Shown: positions 45,280 to 55,447, numbered from the stretch's first letter. The stretch is DNA of 64,000 bases from Agarophyton chilense (GCA_030374765.1 JARGXX010000010.1:124001-188000), one strand, 5' to 3'. Notes: generated by a model not told the origin, from the sequence alone. Numbers and translations: made by a program.

Positions 45280-45610
45280 TTTCAATATTGGCCGTGACGT
45301 GACCAATATTGCTGCCACCGTACAATGTTGGCCTACGCTGTTGCCACATGGGCCAATGAATCTCGCATCCTGAGATTCTTTGTTCTTAGCATGCCCCATT
45401 TCTTCCAATGGGGACCGCTCATACGGCCTGTTAAAGGGTGTTTCATTTGAGTGTGAACACAGTTCACACGGAGTACACATAGGTGAAATGTACACACTCG
45501 CTCTGCACTGCGTGCACCATACCATGAGGAGTTTACAGAGTGCCCGTACGGGATGCATACAACACGTTGTATACACTCTGTACGTCCCGTGTGGACCTAC
45601 CCAATATTCT
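45280..45610. repeat. Cluster of perfect short palindromes at the right edge of the block
   Basis: Several inverted repeats in 330 bp: CAATATTGG...CCAATATTG (about 45284-45312), GAATCTC...GAGATTC (about 45359-45379), CCCATT...AATGGG (about 45395-45413), GTGTGAA...TTCACAC (about 45452-45469), and a large imperfect hairpin round GCATACAAC...GTTGTATAC (about 45555-45578) with outer CCGTACGGG/CGTACGTCCCG-like arms. The dense hairpins and GAGTGTACAC-like words suit a transposon end region. Function not shown. Confidence 0.6.
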
Positions 45611-45638
45611 ACAGGGGGATGAAGAAGACGATGAATCT

Positions 45639-46238
45639 ATGGACACAGATATCAATTCGAAGCTTCTACCCAAATCAGTGGGACCTTAGAAGGTATTGAA
45701 CGCATCAGACCACACCGTTGCGGTTGAACAGGACGGAATACAGAATACGATATCAATTGACCGTATTAAGTTGGCACCTGAAACGGTTCAACATCGCATG
45801 GAGGCGGGCACCTCAGCTCGAGAGCCCAGAACTGTAGCCTTGCGTGCTAGACCCTCGGAGAACCCCACCCCAATAGAGGTGAACGATGACCTACCAAGGG
45901 ATGATCCGGATTACAACCCTCTAACAGGGACGGAAATGCAACCTCAAACGGTAACAGCGGGAGCTCTTGACCCGGCTCCCACACACGAAGCTCCCAACTT
46001 GGAGCATATGAACCCTCAAGGTGACGTTCCCCCGAAAGATCAGGACCAAACCTCAGAGGAATTTCCCGTTGACCGTCTAGTGGGCCACATGCGAACCTAC
46101 AATGGTCTGAAGTACACCGTAAGGTGGTTCGGCTGGGAGCAAGAAGGGAACACCCTCGAAACTCCAGCCGCAATACCCCCACAATTCCGTATCAGGTATT
46201 GGCGCCGTCGCAAGGAGCCGATGCCTGCAGACGGATAA
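45639..46238 (+). CDS. GyB integrase tail and chromodomain
   Basis: The continuation of GyB after the insertion. The first part (SKLLPKSVGP, VAVEQDGIQNTISIDRIKLA) matches the end of the integrase C-terminal barrel, as does the equivalent part of GyA2 (IDGLQDTVSIDRM). The open stretch 45696-46238 ends with a chromodomain-like segment, FPVDRLVGHMRTYNGLKYTV with RWFGWEQEGNTLE and PPQFRIRYWRRR. It ends pol; the antisense frames follow at once. Confidence 0.65.
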
Positions 46239-46398
46239 CCTTAGATCTTCGTGGTACTCAGACCTAAGGAAGCGGGAGAGAAGACGTAGTTTCCCGCAGA
46301 AGGTGGACGCATATGCGTGTCAGATTACTTACAAGAGAGGACACGAACGAACAACCGAATGTAACAGTAGACGAGACAAAAAGAGACAACAATTTACT

Positions 46399-47265
46399 TT
46401 AAGAAGGACCTGTCGGTTTAGGAGCAGTGGGATCAGGAGGACCCGTGTTACTGACTACCCACGGAGGAAAACTTGCAGAAATGCTAAGAGCCATTGACCT
46501 AGGAGGTACCAAAGGAGCGGTAGCCCCGCCACTGGGGAGAGGAGTCGAAACCAAAAGAGGATGAACGAAAGAAACCGCCGAAGTGGGTTGCAAAACCGCA
46601 GGGTTCAAGTTGGCACCTAGAAGGGGATCTGTCAAAGGATCAGATGGCGCAGCAGCAGAGACACTTGCCAGATTGGCAACCTGACTGGTGGCCAGTTGGT
46701 ACATGTCCAACCGGAACTCATTCCGGAACTCCCCAAGTTGGTTCAGCGCCTTCATGTATTGCGCATGGCGCTGCAGCAAACCTTCAAGGAGCGTTAATGC
46801 AGCAACCACGGAGGTAGGCCCAGCCCTCTGAAAGTTGGTGACGCAAGACTGGCGAATTCGAGCCAGCAAACCGACCACGGTCGGAGAATCCATCATAGGT
46901 TGAGGCGGAGGACGAGCAATACCCGCCAACAGAGGTCGAACTGGACCAGCAACCCGCAAGGTGCTCGGTTGAGTAGGAGTCACACTCGTAGGGATAGGCG
47001 ATTTACGACCTTTAGGTAACGGCTCAGACGGGAAGGGACCAGCATAACGACCAAATGGTGTCTCCACAGTACCGTGATAAGGTTCGGTGCTCGCGGGAGC
47101 TCCATAAACTGGAGGCTCCCCGGGATAGTATTGGGCGTGGCGAGGCACAATCTCCCAAGTTGCGGGATCGAAAGCCTTCCAACCTTGATGGGAATCCCAA
47201 TGGTAATTCTTGCTCTGCTCGAGATACGAGTCCAAATACTTCACGGTGTAGTCGGTCCCTTCCAC
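46399..47265 (-). other. Antisense open frame in GyB, part nearer pol
   Basis: A 288-residue open stretch on the strand opposite to GyB, between its chromodomain and 3' LTR. It opens without an ATG. It starts YTVKYLDSYLEQSKNYHWDS, is Pro-rich in the middle, then has a helical segment (TSVVAALTLLEGLLQRHAQY, MKALNQLGEFRNEFRLDMYQ) and a Pro/Ser-rich end. No known domain. It probably belongs with the neighbouring antisense stretch 47383-48864. Treated as part of a broken element. Confidence 0.45.
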
Positions 47266-47382
47266 GATGTTCTCGTAACCAAATCGGGAAATATCCTGGG
47301 CAACCCTCGGAGGTATGAAGAAGATGCGACCTACAGGTTGAACACCATCTCGGTATATGTCAGAGTCGGGATTGCGACAATC

Positions 47383-48864
47383 TCAATCGATACCGTAACG
47401 GGCGGCCTCCAGAGCCAGGATGGCAACCAATACGGTACACTCCGAGAGGGCAATCGACCAAATGAGGTAATACCGTTCTAGGTTTCGGGAAATCTGACTC
47501 CCGAAGTACGCCAAGACCGGCGGAGTGGGCACGCTCAGTGATAACGGAACCTCATAGGACTCCCACCACTCTGGTCGAAGCACGTACCAATCGCTTCTAT
47601 CCTTCGTAGGTTGTGAGAAGTAATCCACGTTATGAAACATATGCATAACGCGAGTGTACGAGTTGCGAGTGCGAACGCGACTCTCCGTCGCTGCATCCTC
47701 GCCCCACCTACTACGGTCAGCCCAATTGATAGTGTTGAAAGGCCAATTCAGGGAAACCAAGTCAGGTGAAACCGGAAGGTCAGTCTCCGGAATAGACGGG
47801 TACTGGCACACTTGCACAACCAATCGACGGTAATAATCCAGCTCCGGTTCGATGCGTACATACGGCAAGTCGCTCGGATATATCGGCGGGATGAAATACC
47901 TCAAAGGTGTATGACGCTGCCGACTCTGGAAACATTCCAGTCGACCCTGACGAGGTTGAGACTCTTGGTCCCTTTTCTTCAAGAGCAAGGGAACGGAGCA
48001 AAGGCGCTCGCAGTCCCAACGGGACAAACCCAAGTAGGTATCCAATTGTGGTCTGGTAAGAGCTGCCGGCGACGACGAACTCCCTAACGCCACAGGCCAA
48101 TCGTGCTTCAACAGGTCATTGTTCGTCACCTGGTCGAAGATAGTGCCAAAAGGTCCATAATGACTCGTCGTCCGGTTCGCGGCACGAAACGCGAGATTGT
48201 GAGCCCAATTGGTTTGGGTCGTCGAAGGAAGTCCACCACTGTGTTGGTACGGGTCAGCCGGAGTCCCAGGGGAGAACTCAGTCGCAGGGACAAGCATACT
48301 GCAAAACCCAATGTTGGTAGGCGTTCGCGAAGTCGAGCGAGTTACCCTCTTGGTAATACCACTGCGTCCACGGCCACGAGATGGGCCGCTACCTGACATG
48401 GTTGGGAAAGCCGTAGCTCGACCCGACGAACGAGGTGATGACTCGACCTCCACCGCCGCGGTGAACACCAGCGGGTATTCATCCTTCTGAAGTAGAGCCT
48501 CCTCGGTCCGTTCTGAGGAGACGGCCAACGGATCCAACCTGTCCGGTAGTACCGACACTGACCTTTCGGGTACAACAGTGGCCGGCGTGCGGTCGCGAGC
48601 GGGTCCAGACCTTTGACGTATCGTGGAACGGGACCAATCCGACCTTAAAGGCATAACTGCAGGGGTATCAATCCCCTCGGAATCTCCAACTTCTTCGACC
48701 TCAATGGTAACTGGCATTTCACGTCTCTCGAGCGCTGGAGCTGCTTGTGGGGACGAACCACCCCTTCGAGGTATCGGTGACGAATCCACGAGGCGGCGCG
48801 AGGTGCACCGACGTGGTACAGAATGGGTTCGAACGCGCGCGCGGAGGTGGCGCGACCCTGTCAT
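47383..48864 (-). other. Antisense open frame in GyB, ATG-proximal part
   Basis: A 493-residue open stretch from ATG 48864, opposite in direction to GyB. The first 200 residues are Arg/Ser/Pro-rich and probably disordered. The second half is globular and aromatic-rich (YFIPPIYPSDLPYVRIEPEL, SLNWPFNTINWADRSRWGED, YVLRPEWWESYEVPLSLSVP) and ends in a helix rich in Leu/Ala. I recognise no capsid, envelope or enzyme family. Long antisense or extra open frames between pol and the 3' LTR are known in some plant Gypsy lineages. The one in the GyA family has a different visible sequence. Confidence 0.5.
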
Positions 48865-49559
48865 TACCTTGAGGGTAAACCGGAATGCAAAACCGGAAAA
48901 AGGTCGCGTAATTACCGACGGGGCCGCTCAACACCAATAAGGTCTCACAACCGGAAGCTTCCACCACAGACCCAGGCCAACACCTCAATGGTCGTATCGA
49001 CGCAGGCTCAGGCCCAACCGGCGCCACAAGTCAATCCTTACAAGGTAGACGAATCCCGAAAGGTCGAGAAGCCAGGAAACCTTCATGGAAAAGCCGGACA
49101 GTACGGTTACGGTCGCGACGCCGCCAATTAAGGGCAGTACTACCTGAAGGGTTCTAGAGCCGTGCGAACGACCAGGTGGGACGGCGCTGCGCAGGGACCT
49201 AGAAGGAGAATGAAGTTGAAGTAACCGGGAAGGATGCGATACCCACTTGGTTAGACAGTGGGCGATGCGGAAGCAGAATCGCAGGCAAGCAGGGCCACTA
49301 CCGAAAAGGTGTCCAAGAGCGTGCTAGGTACACTACATCGCCCTCATGACAGTCCCTCCCTGAGTGGTTGTCGCTCAATTCGTGCGCCGACGTCGTCGCG
49401 CGCCCTCCCCCAACCGATACTGGCGCCGAGTTCTGAACCTCAGGGGATCCAGCGCCGCGCCCAAACACTACTGCGATGCCCGCGCCGCTGTCGCTCGCTA
49501 CAACTCTATGGTGTGATGAAGGGAGACACGGGGCGTGCCTAGTGGGTAGGAAGGGGGTC

Positions 49560-50193
49560 TGTCGTATAGTGGCGGAAGGGCTGACCTTTGAGGTGTCCGA
49601 TACACTACGCTGACCTTGTAGGTGATGGGTGCGAGGAATCATCGGCCACGTAGCTCCGGGCGAGCTACAATCTAGGTGTTGCCAGCCACGTGTAGTGTTG
49701 ACATGTACCTTCTGGTTTAGTAATTGTTAGTGATAGTCATTGTAATTATGCGTGTTTTAGTACAGTAGTTGAGTGGCCACCTGGCACTGTAGCCAGTGCT
49801 GGCCAGGTCTCTGACACTAGGTCAGAGACCGTGCCTTGCTGGCACCTCCCGGGTGATCTGGAGAGTGCAGTCCACTGCATATAGGGAACTGTACCTCCCC
49901 CATCCTTATCTGATAAAGGCAGGCATCACTTGGGTCACGACTGTACCTTTTGATTTATTGTTTCTCAACTACCACACAGGCTTTCCCGCGCGTAGACGCC
50001 TACCATCGTTTACCTACACGATATAGGCTAGTTGCCTCGCCGTTTGCCCCTGCGGGTTTTCACGGTGCCCCGTTACCATCGAGGTTTACTACGTCTACCT
50101 TCTAAGGTTGAGCGTCAACACGCTCCCTACGATTGAGCGTCACAACGCTTCCGAGACAAGACAGTAGCATACCCCAGAGGTGATTGGACGACA
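49560..50193 (+). repeat. 3' LTR of GyB
   Basis: 634 bp, starting TGTCGTATAG and ending GGACGACA, about 95% identical to 16242-16874, followed by the target duplicate CCATC. Confidence 0.9.
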
Positions 50194-50198
50194 CCATC

Positions 50199-51730
50199 TC
50201 CGCGACGAGCTTGGCATAAAAGCATTTCAAGAAAACATATCACGTTTTTACAAAACATCAGCTAAAACATTTGATGGAATAATTGGTAAATACTTTGACG
50301 ATTCAAGAACCACCTGAAAAGGTTCATTCATGAATTTGGCAGACCGCACATCGGATCGCTTTGAATCAAATGAAAGAGTTTTTAAAAAATTCAAGTTTGG
50401 TGGTGTGTATGTATTGGCCGAAACTGGAAAATATGAAATACATCAAGCAAAGCTTATTCCAAGAATCAAACTCCTAGAGAATACTTCTGATTTTTCTTAA
50501 TTCAAATCTCAAAGAGCTCAGCTAATATGGCTTGAAAATAACGTTCCAGAAATATCCTTTTCTGTCAACAAAACCGCTCAAGTAACGAAAAATATTCAAT
50601 AGGTCTCATGAAAGAAGAAAGAATAAATTCATTCGACATGTCGAAAACAAGTCACCAATAATGAAATTTGTAAGAATAGATACTGAATCATTATATATCA
50701 GAGCTTAAAGTGACTTATAACTCGTGGATAATGACGGCAACAAATCTCAGCTTGCCAAGTGTTTTATTCCACTAGAGACTGTAGCGTACTCGATAGCAAA
50801 TAGAGGTCCACAGAAAACATCGCAAAAAGCGGGCGTTGCCTTGAAAGTGACTTTTTTTGAAAGGAAGTGTGTGAAAAGGGATGAGCAGAGAAGCCTGATG
50901 AGAGAAAATATACGGGTACACATGATATAATACTTCAGGTACAGAAGTACATAAGACACACAAGGTCGGATTAACCATCTTTGTGAAAGCACAAAAGAAC
51001 AACAAAAAAACAGAAACCACACACAGAACACTCAAAATAGAAGCAATAAACAGCGCAAAAAGATATCTACGGACGAAGAGCTATAGATCTAATTAGATTA
51101 GAAAAGAAGCCACAGATAATTCTTAATCGATAGGAACTTTAAGATTACCAGAGAAAACCAAGATAATATTAATCTAGTTGTTCGTTGGCTTTTGTCTTCT
51201 TCAACCGAGACCAAGTGCTCTTTAGTGAGCCAAGAAAAGAAACAGCTATATTAAATTAGGACTAACATTGTGGAGTTCCCAAAGATAATTTCTCTAAAAC
51301 TAATGAATAAAGTATTTGGAGGTAGCACCGTACAATTGTAGAGTAATGCAGAGCTACTAAATAAATCTTGATTTCCATTCTTTTCATGAAGTCTTATTCT
51401 CATATTATCTCGTAACGGAGTGCAGTAACGTAAAAATCTAATGAATTCCGTATATCTTAGTAGATACTTTTTGATTATTCGATTCGAAGTGCATCTAAAA
51501 TGTTACACCTCCCTAAAAGTTTTGTCTGATTGTTTTGGCAGATGCAACTTTATCCAAAATAGAGGCTATAGGACCCACGGCTTGGTACAATCAGTGCTTG
51601 GTGGTGAAGTTTTTTCTTCTATATATTGACATTTCCGCTCCATGAGAAGCTTTTAAAAGAGATGAAGATGTCAGATTGGTTAAGGCTGAAAACAAAACAG
51701 CTGATATATTTATAAAGCAGGCATAAAACA
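50199..51730 (+). mobile_element. Copia-like fossil, piece 3 (end of RT and RNase H)
   Basis: Directly after the GyB target duplicate, the Copia-type RT resumes: RDELGIKAFQENISRFYKTS and FDGIIGKYFDDS (the catalytic-loop region), then VFKKFKFGGVYVLAETGKYE. Further on the RNase H end motif NKTADIFIKQA appears near 51690-51725. This shows that GyB landed inside the Copia RT. The piece is AT-rich and multiply broken. No 3' LTR could be matched. Confidence 0.6.
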
Positions 51731-52341
51731 AAATTTTCGTTCAGGTCTATCAATATAATCGATTTTAACACAGAATGGAGCAGTGAATAAATCAAAAAAA
51801 ATCTTACACTATTGTTTTTGCAGAAAAGAAAAAAATAAGAGTGTAGTAAATACAGTTATGAGTACAGACGAGTGTAAATTTTTCGTTGGTAGTTAAACGC
51901 AATTATTGATACTGCATGGGGTTTTTTCTCGTTTCCTTCTTCCATTATCACTATCATCATCAATTAAAATCTTGAACCTCTTCTTCATCATCATCCTCAA
52001 CTCCGCCTACGCCTAATCTGCAGCTCCGACGTATTCTACTCCTACTACGCCGAATTCGCCGCTCCACCGTATTTTACGCTGCGTACATCGACACGTTTCA
52101 AACCGAACTGTAGCGCTGCTCGCAGATTGCGCCACAGCCACAGTCGGTTCTTTTTGAAGAATAATCCTGCGTTGCCCGCAGCACAAAAGATCATTATGAT
52201 AGCAACAAGGGAAGTTTGCCAGCGTTTGTGCTATTTAAAAGCAAGTCGTCACCTCGTTCATTGTTGTGCGCAAATTCAACGCCTTTTGTGTATATAGTAC
52301 CGATTTCACAATCCCAATTCAACGTATTAAAACTCATAACC
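51731..52341. other. Unassigned, upstream of a host gene
   Basis: An AT-rich to moderately GC-rich stretch with no gene seen. It may hold the decayed Copia 3' LTR and distal promoter sequence. A TTTAAAA at about 52234 is a possible TATA box for the small open frame that follows. Confidence 0.3.
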
Positions 52342-52665
52342 ATGGCTTCAAACACAACATTTGAAGTAATTTGTGAGCTTAATCAACTTGCATCGCAAGC
52401 ATCGCAAGAGTTTACTTTTCTCCAGTATAGTATAGCTGTCTCTTTGACTTTGGCTTTTTTCATTGTCACACTAAGTCGAACACTGAGGCAGTTACCCTTC
52501 TACGGCAGTAGAAGCCAGCTCGATGCTGGGTATAAAAACGCTTCTCATTCATGTTGGATTAAGCTCTCACTTTCAAGCTTCTGCCCATCTGTTCGTAAGA
52601 AAGACTCGCCATGGGTTTGGGTAATCTCACGTTTTCTCTCTCTCTTGCTACAGTTTATCTTCTAA
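52342..52665 (+). CDS. Possible small membrane protein or upstream open frame
   Basis: A 107-residue frame from ATG 52342 with one clear hydrophobic segment (FLQYSIAVSLTLAFFIVTLS, residues about 26-45). It overlaps the start of the 399-residue gene by 55 bp in another frame. No known family. The TATA box of the next gene lies inside it. It may be a real small gene, an upstream open frame, or chance. Confidence 0.25.
   Translation: MASNTTFEVICELNQLASQASQEFTFLQYSIAVSLTLAFFIVTLSRTLRQLPFYGSRSQLDAGYKNASHSCWIKLSLSSFCPSVRKKDSPWVWVISRFLSLLLQFIF
52531..52537 (+). promoter_or_regulatory. TATA box of the 399-residue secreted protein gene
   Basis: TATAAAA, 80 bp upstream of ATG 52611, the right distance for a core promoter with a short leader. 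Confidence 0.5.
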
Positions 52666-53810
52666 CAACTGCCGTTCTTTCCAAGCCAATTTCTGATCAG
52701 GGCATCATTCAAGATGTTGGATCTCTTGCCCTCTCGCCGACCTACAAACAAATATCTCCAGAGGTACTTCGCTGCAAATCATCCGACGCTATCATTAATG
52801 GAATCTGTGAAATCGCTCTCGGCAAGATAAATTCCGAGTTGGAAGCAGCTGGAATAGGTATCAAGAAGGACGGTATTCTGTTTACATACGATGATCCAAC
52901 TCATGAAGGTATCCCAACCGGACACAGTTGTTCAGTAACTGCTAAAGTGAGACATAAGCATGCATCCGCACATTTTTCAAGCTCAAGCACCTTGAAACTC
53001 ACCGGAACATCACTTTCGGATGCCCTTGCTCTTCGCCTGAACATTCCTGTTCGGGTAAATGCCAAAGTTGATGTCAGACAACGGTTTGGAGTCCGTTTCT
53101 TTGGAAAATGCAAACGATACGCTAGAGACACCTTTTCTCTCAAAGCTGGGGCAACCACGAAAGCAGATGTGATGCTCGGCTTGTCTATTAACCCTTCACT
53201 CAGAAAGTTGTCGAACGGAAACTTCGAATTGACGTTAATGCCCGCAATTGCAGCTCTCTTTGAACTCGACGATATTAATCTTAAATTCCGTGTAAGCAAA
53301 GTCAGTCCAATTACCCCTATTTGGACTTTTATCGTTGGCTTCAAGTCTACATTACTGAAGTCTATCTCGGGCTTGTTCAAGGGTGACAGCCTGAAAGACG
53401 TTTTCAAGGAACTGAAGCAGAGTTTGATATACGACATTGGAGCACCTATTGTACTCGGTATCGGAGCGCTTCCCCGTCCTCTCGAAGCACTTATATTCGA
53501 TGCGCTCGGAAATATTGCGGAACGGAAGATAGAGCGAGAGGCAAATGGGTTCAGCGAAAATTTGGAAGACAAACTAAACGAAGAGCTTCGTCGTGCTCTA
53601 AAAGTTGGAGCTGATGGAAAACGTGTTATAATCTTCAAGGGAAATTTCTTGAACTTGTTGGGAGAATCGGCAAACATCAACGACTTGTTTGTTGAGCCGC
53701 GGCGACCCACTACTGCTGGCCGTCTACCTTTTCGAGGAGGGAGAGGTTCAAGATATGGATATATCCACGGACACGTAAACGCCCGGGAGAGTTACCGCGA
53801 TGAACCGTAG
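52611..53810 (+). CDS. Secreted protein of unknown function, 399 aa
   Basis: An intronless frame with a strong start context (CTCGCCATGGG). The first 24 residues form a typical signal peptide (LTFSLSLATVYLLTTAVLSK). The mature part is mixed alpha/beta with amphipathic strands and helices (FSLKAGATTKADVMLGLSIN, ELTLMPAIAALFELDDINLK), a helix-rich segment (LKDVFKELKQSLIYDIGAPI) and a charged helix (ENLEDKLNEELRRALKVG). The tail is Arg/Gly-rich (RLPFRGGRGSRYGY). A few cysteines lie in the N-terminal half, two of them in the first 50 mature residues. I recognise no family. The alternating pattern loosely recalls lipid-binding tubular folds, but that is only a guess. The product probably enters the secretory pathway or cell wall. 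Its stop is 302 bp from the convergent glycosyltransferase-like gene. Confidence 0.8.
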   Translation: MGLGNLTFSLSLATVYLLTTAVLSKPISDQGIIQDVGSLALSPTYKQISPEVLRCKSSDAIINGICEIALGKINSELEAAGIGIKKDGILFTYDDPTHEGIPTGHSCSVTAKVRHKHASAHFSSSSTLKLTGTSLSDALALRLNIPVRVNAKVDVRQRFGVRFFGKCKRYARDTFSLKAGATTKADVMLGLSINPSLRKLSNGNFELTLMPAIAALFELDDINLKFRVSKVSPITPIWTFIVGFKSTLLKSISGLFKGDSLKDVFKELKQSLIYDIGAPIVLGIGALPRPLEALIFDALGNIAERKIEREANGFSENLEDKLNEELRRALKVGADGKRVIIFKGNFLNLLGESANINDLFVEPRRPTTAGRLPFRGGRGSRYGYIHGHVNARESYRDEP

Positions 53811-54112
53811 ATTCTCTCAACTCAACAATTAGTGTTTAAACAGTTTTTGAATTTTGTTCTCAAACAAAACCGAAATGATTCAGTCCATTTTTCTATCTAC
53901 TCGTTTTGACATACGTTGTCTCACGAATCTATTGTTGTTTGCTGACAGGAAATGTTCTTCAAATTCCTCTGAGTAAAAAGTTTGTTGGTGCGTCATAAAA
54001 CTTAAAGAGTGTGCTGTTGAAACAAAACAAGAGACGTCAATAACGTGTTGACGATGATTTGAAACTGAGACTATTCTTGCTTCTCATGCTTCTGGAAACC
54101 GTCAAGTCAATC

Positions 54113-55447
54113 CTAAACCAAATCGCAGTCCGCGCCGATATCAAAGTAAATTTCTGATGGAACTGCACCCATCCAGATTGCTAGGTTCGGAAATCCAGAG
54201 TTGCCTCTCAAAATAGCCTTACCCTTAGACAACACATAAAGATCGATAAATGTATACATAAACAATTTCAGGTCGTTTTTTGTCCTTTCTACCATGTCCC
54301 TCACATGTTTAATTTCCCATGTTCCATACATCACCTGAGTGCGCCCATCCATCCTCAACAAAGCTCTTTTGAGCAATAATCGAAACTTAGTTGTGTCGCA
54401 CGCCAAATAGAAGCGGGGTGGGTTGGTTACCTTTTCTTGTTCAGCAAGTATCATGGCTTTTCTTGCCATGCAATTCGCAATTGATTCCATTGTTCGCCCT
54501 TCCATTTGGTTCTCAAATCTTTTGATGTATTCGCCCAGTCCATATCCTAATCTCGCATGTAGGGCAATGAAGGGTTTACTAATATCGATACGCTTTAGGA
54601 GGCCTCCCGTCCATAGACGCGAAGGTGAGTAGAGAGTGGGTTTATCAACTGTTTCCTTCATCATGTTGCGAAGTTTTCGCGACGGTCTGAATAACACCTT
54701 GAATACTAAGGGGAAGAACTGTTTTTCTGATATAGGAACTCTGAAAGGCATTATTTTCTCTAACTCAATGGAGGTAGCCAGAGACGGAAATTTTTTTGTC
54801 GCATTGAACAACCCCTCAAAACTTGGTGGTGGCTCGCAGGCGAACATGATCTTGGTGTGATATCCTTTGCTTCCGAAGAAAAAGTGCAAATCCTGCAGTG
54901 AAGCTTTCCGAACTTTTTTCACATCCGGCTGGCCATCTTTTTTCAATCGCGACGGAAACAAAGCTTCGTCATAGGTGAAGTTAGATCCCAAGTTGTTGAC
55001 GAGCACACTGGACAAAGGGAATGGATCTTGCCAATGAATGAGTAGCAAGCGATCCGACATGACCGCACAAAGATACGCCAGTAGCAGCCCACGTAGTCTG
55101 TCGCCGAGACCATGACCTCCTTCGTGCCCAACAAATACAAGAGTTCTAACGGCGGACCCATCGAGCTCTCCTTTTTGAACCTTTGTCACAATAGAGTTGT
55201 GCCATGTAACGTATCGATCGATAAGTACTCGGCTCAGGGCAGATATTGAATTCTTTACAATCTGAATTTCTCTTCGGGATAGCCGATTATTCCTGACCGA
55301 AAGTGATTCCGGAGAGGCCTGTTCGAAGAAGAAAGATGCATAGACTTCACTTCTCTTGGTGGAGATCGAGGACTGCACCAATATTGTCGCAAGAAATGCG
55401 AGAAATGCAAGTAGATAACGCAATCGAGAGGCTGAATAGCGGTGCAT
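54113..55447 (-). CDS. Type II membrane glycosyltransferase-like protein (fucosyltransferase-like)
   Basis: 444 residues, intronless, from ATG 55447. Residues about 9-26 (LRYLLAFLAFLATILVQ) form a signal anchor typical of Golgi type II enzymes. Residues about 110-135 carry HGLGDRLRGLLLAYLCAVMS with DRLLLIHWQDPF. This resembles the donor-binding start of the O-/alpha-fucosyltransferase superfamily, where G-x-GDRLRG begins the fold. Later features are FIALHARLGYGLGEY (the H-x-R sugar-nucleotide motif region), RFYLACDTTKFRLLL and, near the end, DLYVLSKGKAILRGNSGFPN with LAIWMG. These match the D-x-x-x-L-S...S-x-F-x-x-A block of such enzymes. Likely acts in the Golgi on glycans or cell-wall galactans; donor and acceptor are unknown. 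Confidence 0.65.
   Translation of the reverse strand: MHRYSASRLRYLLAFLAFLATILVQSSISTKRSEVYASFFFEQASPESLSVRNNRLSRREIQIVKNSISALSRVLIDRYVTWHNSIVTKVQKGELDGSAVRTLVFVGHEGGHGLGDRLRGLLLAYLCAVMSDRLLLIHWQDPFPLSSVLVNNLGSNFTYDEALFPSRLKKDGQPDVKKVRKASLQDLHFFFGSKGYHTKIMFACEPPPSFEGLFNATKKFPSLATSIELEKIMPFRVPISEKQFFPLVFKVLFRPSRKLRNMMKETVDKPTLYSPSRLWTGGLLKRIDISKPFIALHARLGYGLGEYIKRFENQMEGRTMESIANCMARKAMILAEQEKVTNPPRFYLACDTTKFRLLLKRALLRMDGRTQVMYGTWEIKHVRDMVERTKNDLKLFMYTFIDLYVLSKGKAILRGNSGFPNLAIWMGAVPSEIYFDIGADCDLV

Larger units (their letters stand above)
22887..45625. mobile_element. Gene-carrying insertion inside GyB; candidate giant CACTA/Plavaka-like transposon
   Basis: About 22.7 kb with no Gypsy sequence of its own except the nested GyC separates the two halves of GyB. 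It carries a TUP1 copy, a NOP14 copy, an HflX copy, GyC, an MZM1/LYRM7 gene, a DUF4079 copy, a ferlin-like copy and, at its right end, a divergent transposase/accessory gene pair. The edges show loosely inverted termini: CCCTAGAA at 22893 and, on the other strand at the right, CCTGTAGAA, each followed within 60 bp by GGGTA...GGAC-type sequence. Both edges share the decamer CACGGAGTAC (23013-23022 and 45467-45476) and many GAGTGTACAC-like words, as expected of subterminal repeats in CACTA elements. Edges are approximate and no clean target duplication was found. An ordinary duplicated host segment or an assembly join remains possible. Confidence 0.5.
16242..50193 (+). mobile_element. GyB: Ty3/Gypsy chromodomain-type LTR element split by a 22.7-kb insertion
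   Basis: The two LTRs (16242-16874 and 49560-50193) are in direct orientation and about 95% identical by eye. They are flanked by a perfect 5-bp duplication, CCATC (16237-16241 and 50194-50198), so they belong to one insertion. Domains in order: primer-binding site, gag (17022-19232), protease-RT-RNase H-integrase (19232-22886), an interruption (about 22887-45625), integrase tail and chromodomain (45639-46238), antisense frames (46399-48864), polypurine tract (GGTAGGAAGGGGG, about 49545), 3' LTR. Without the inner block the element would be about 11.2 kb. The target was the Copia-like RT region. The element is broken in its pol region, roughly eight to ten breaks besides the large insertion. 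Confidence 0.85.
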
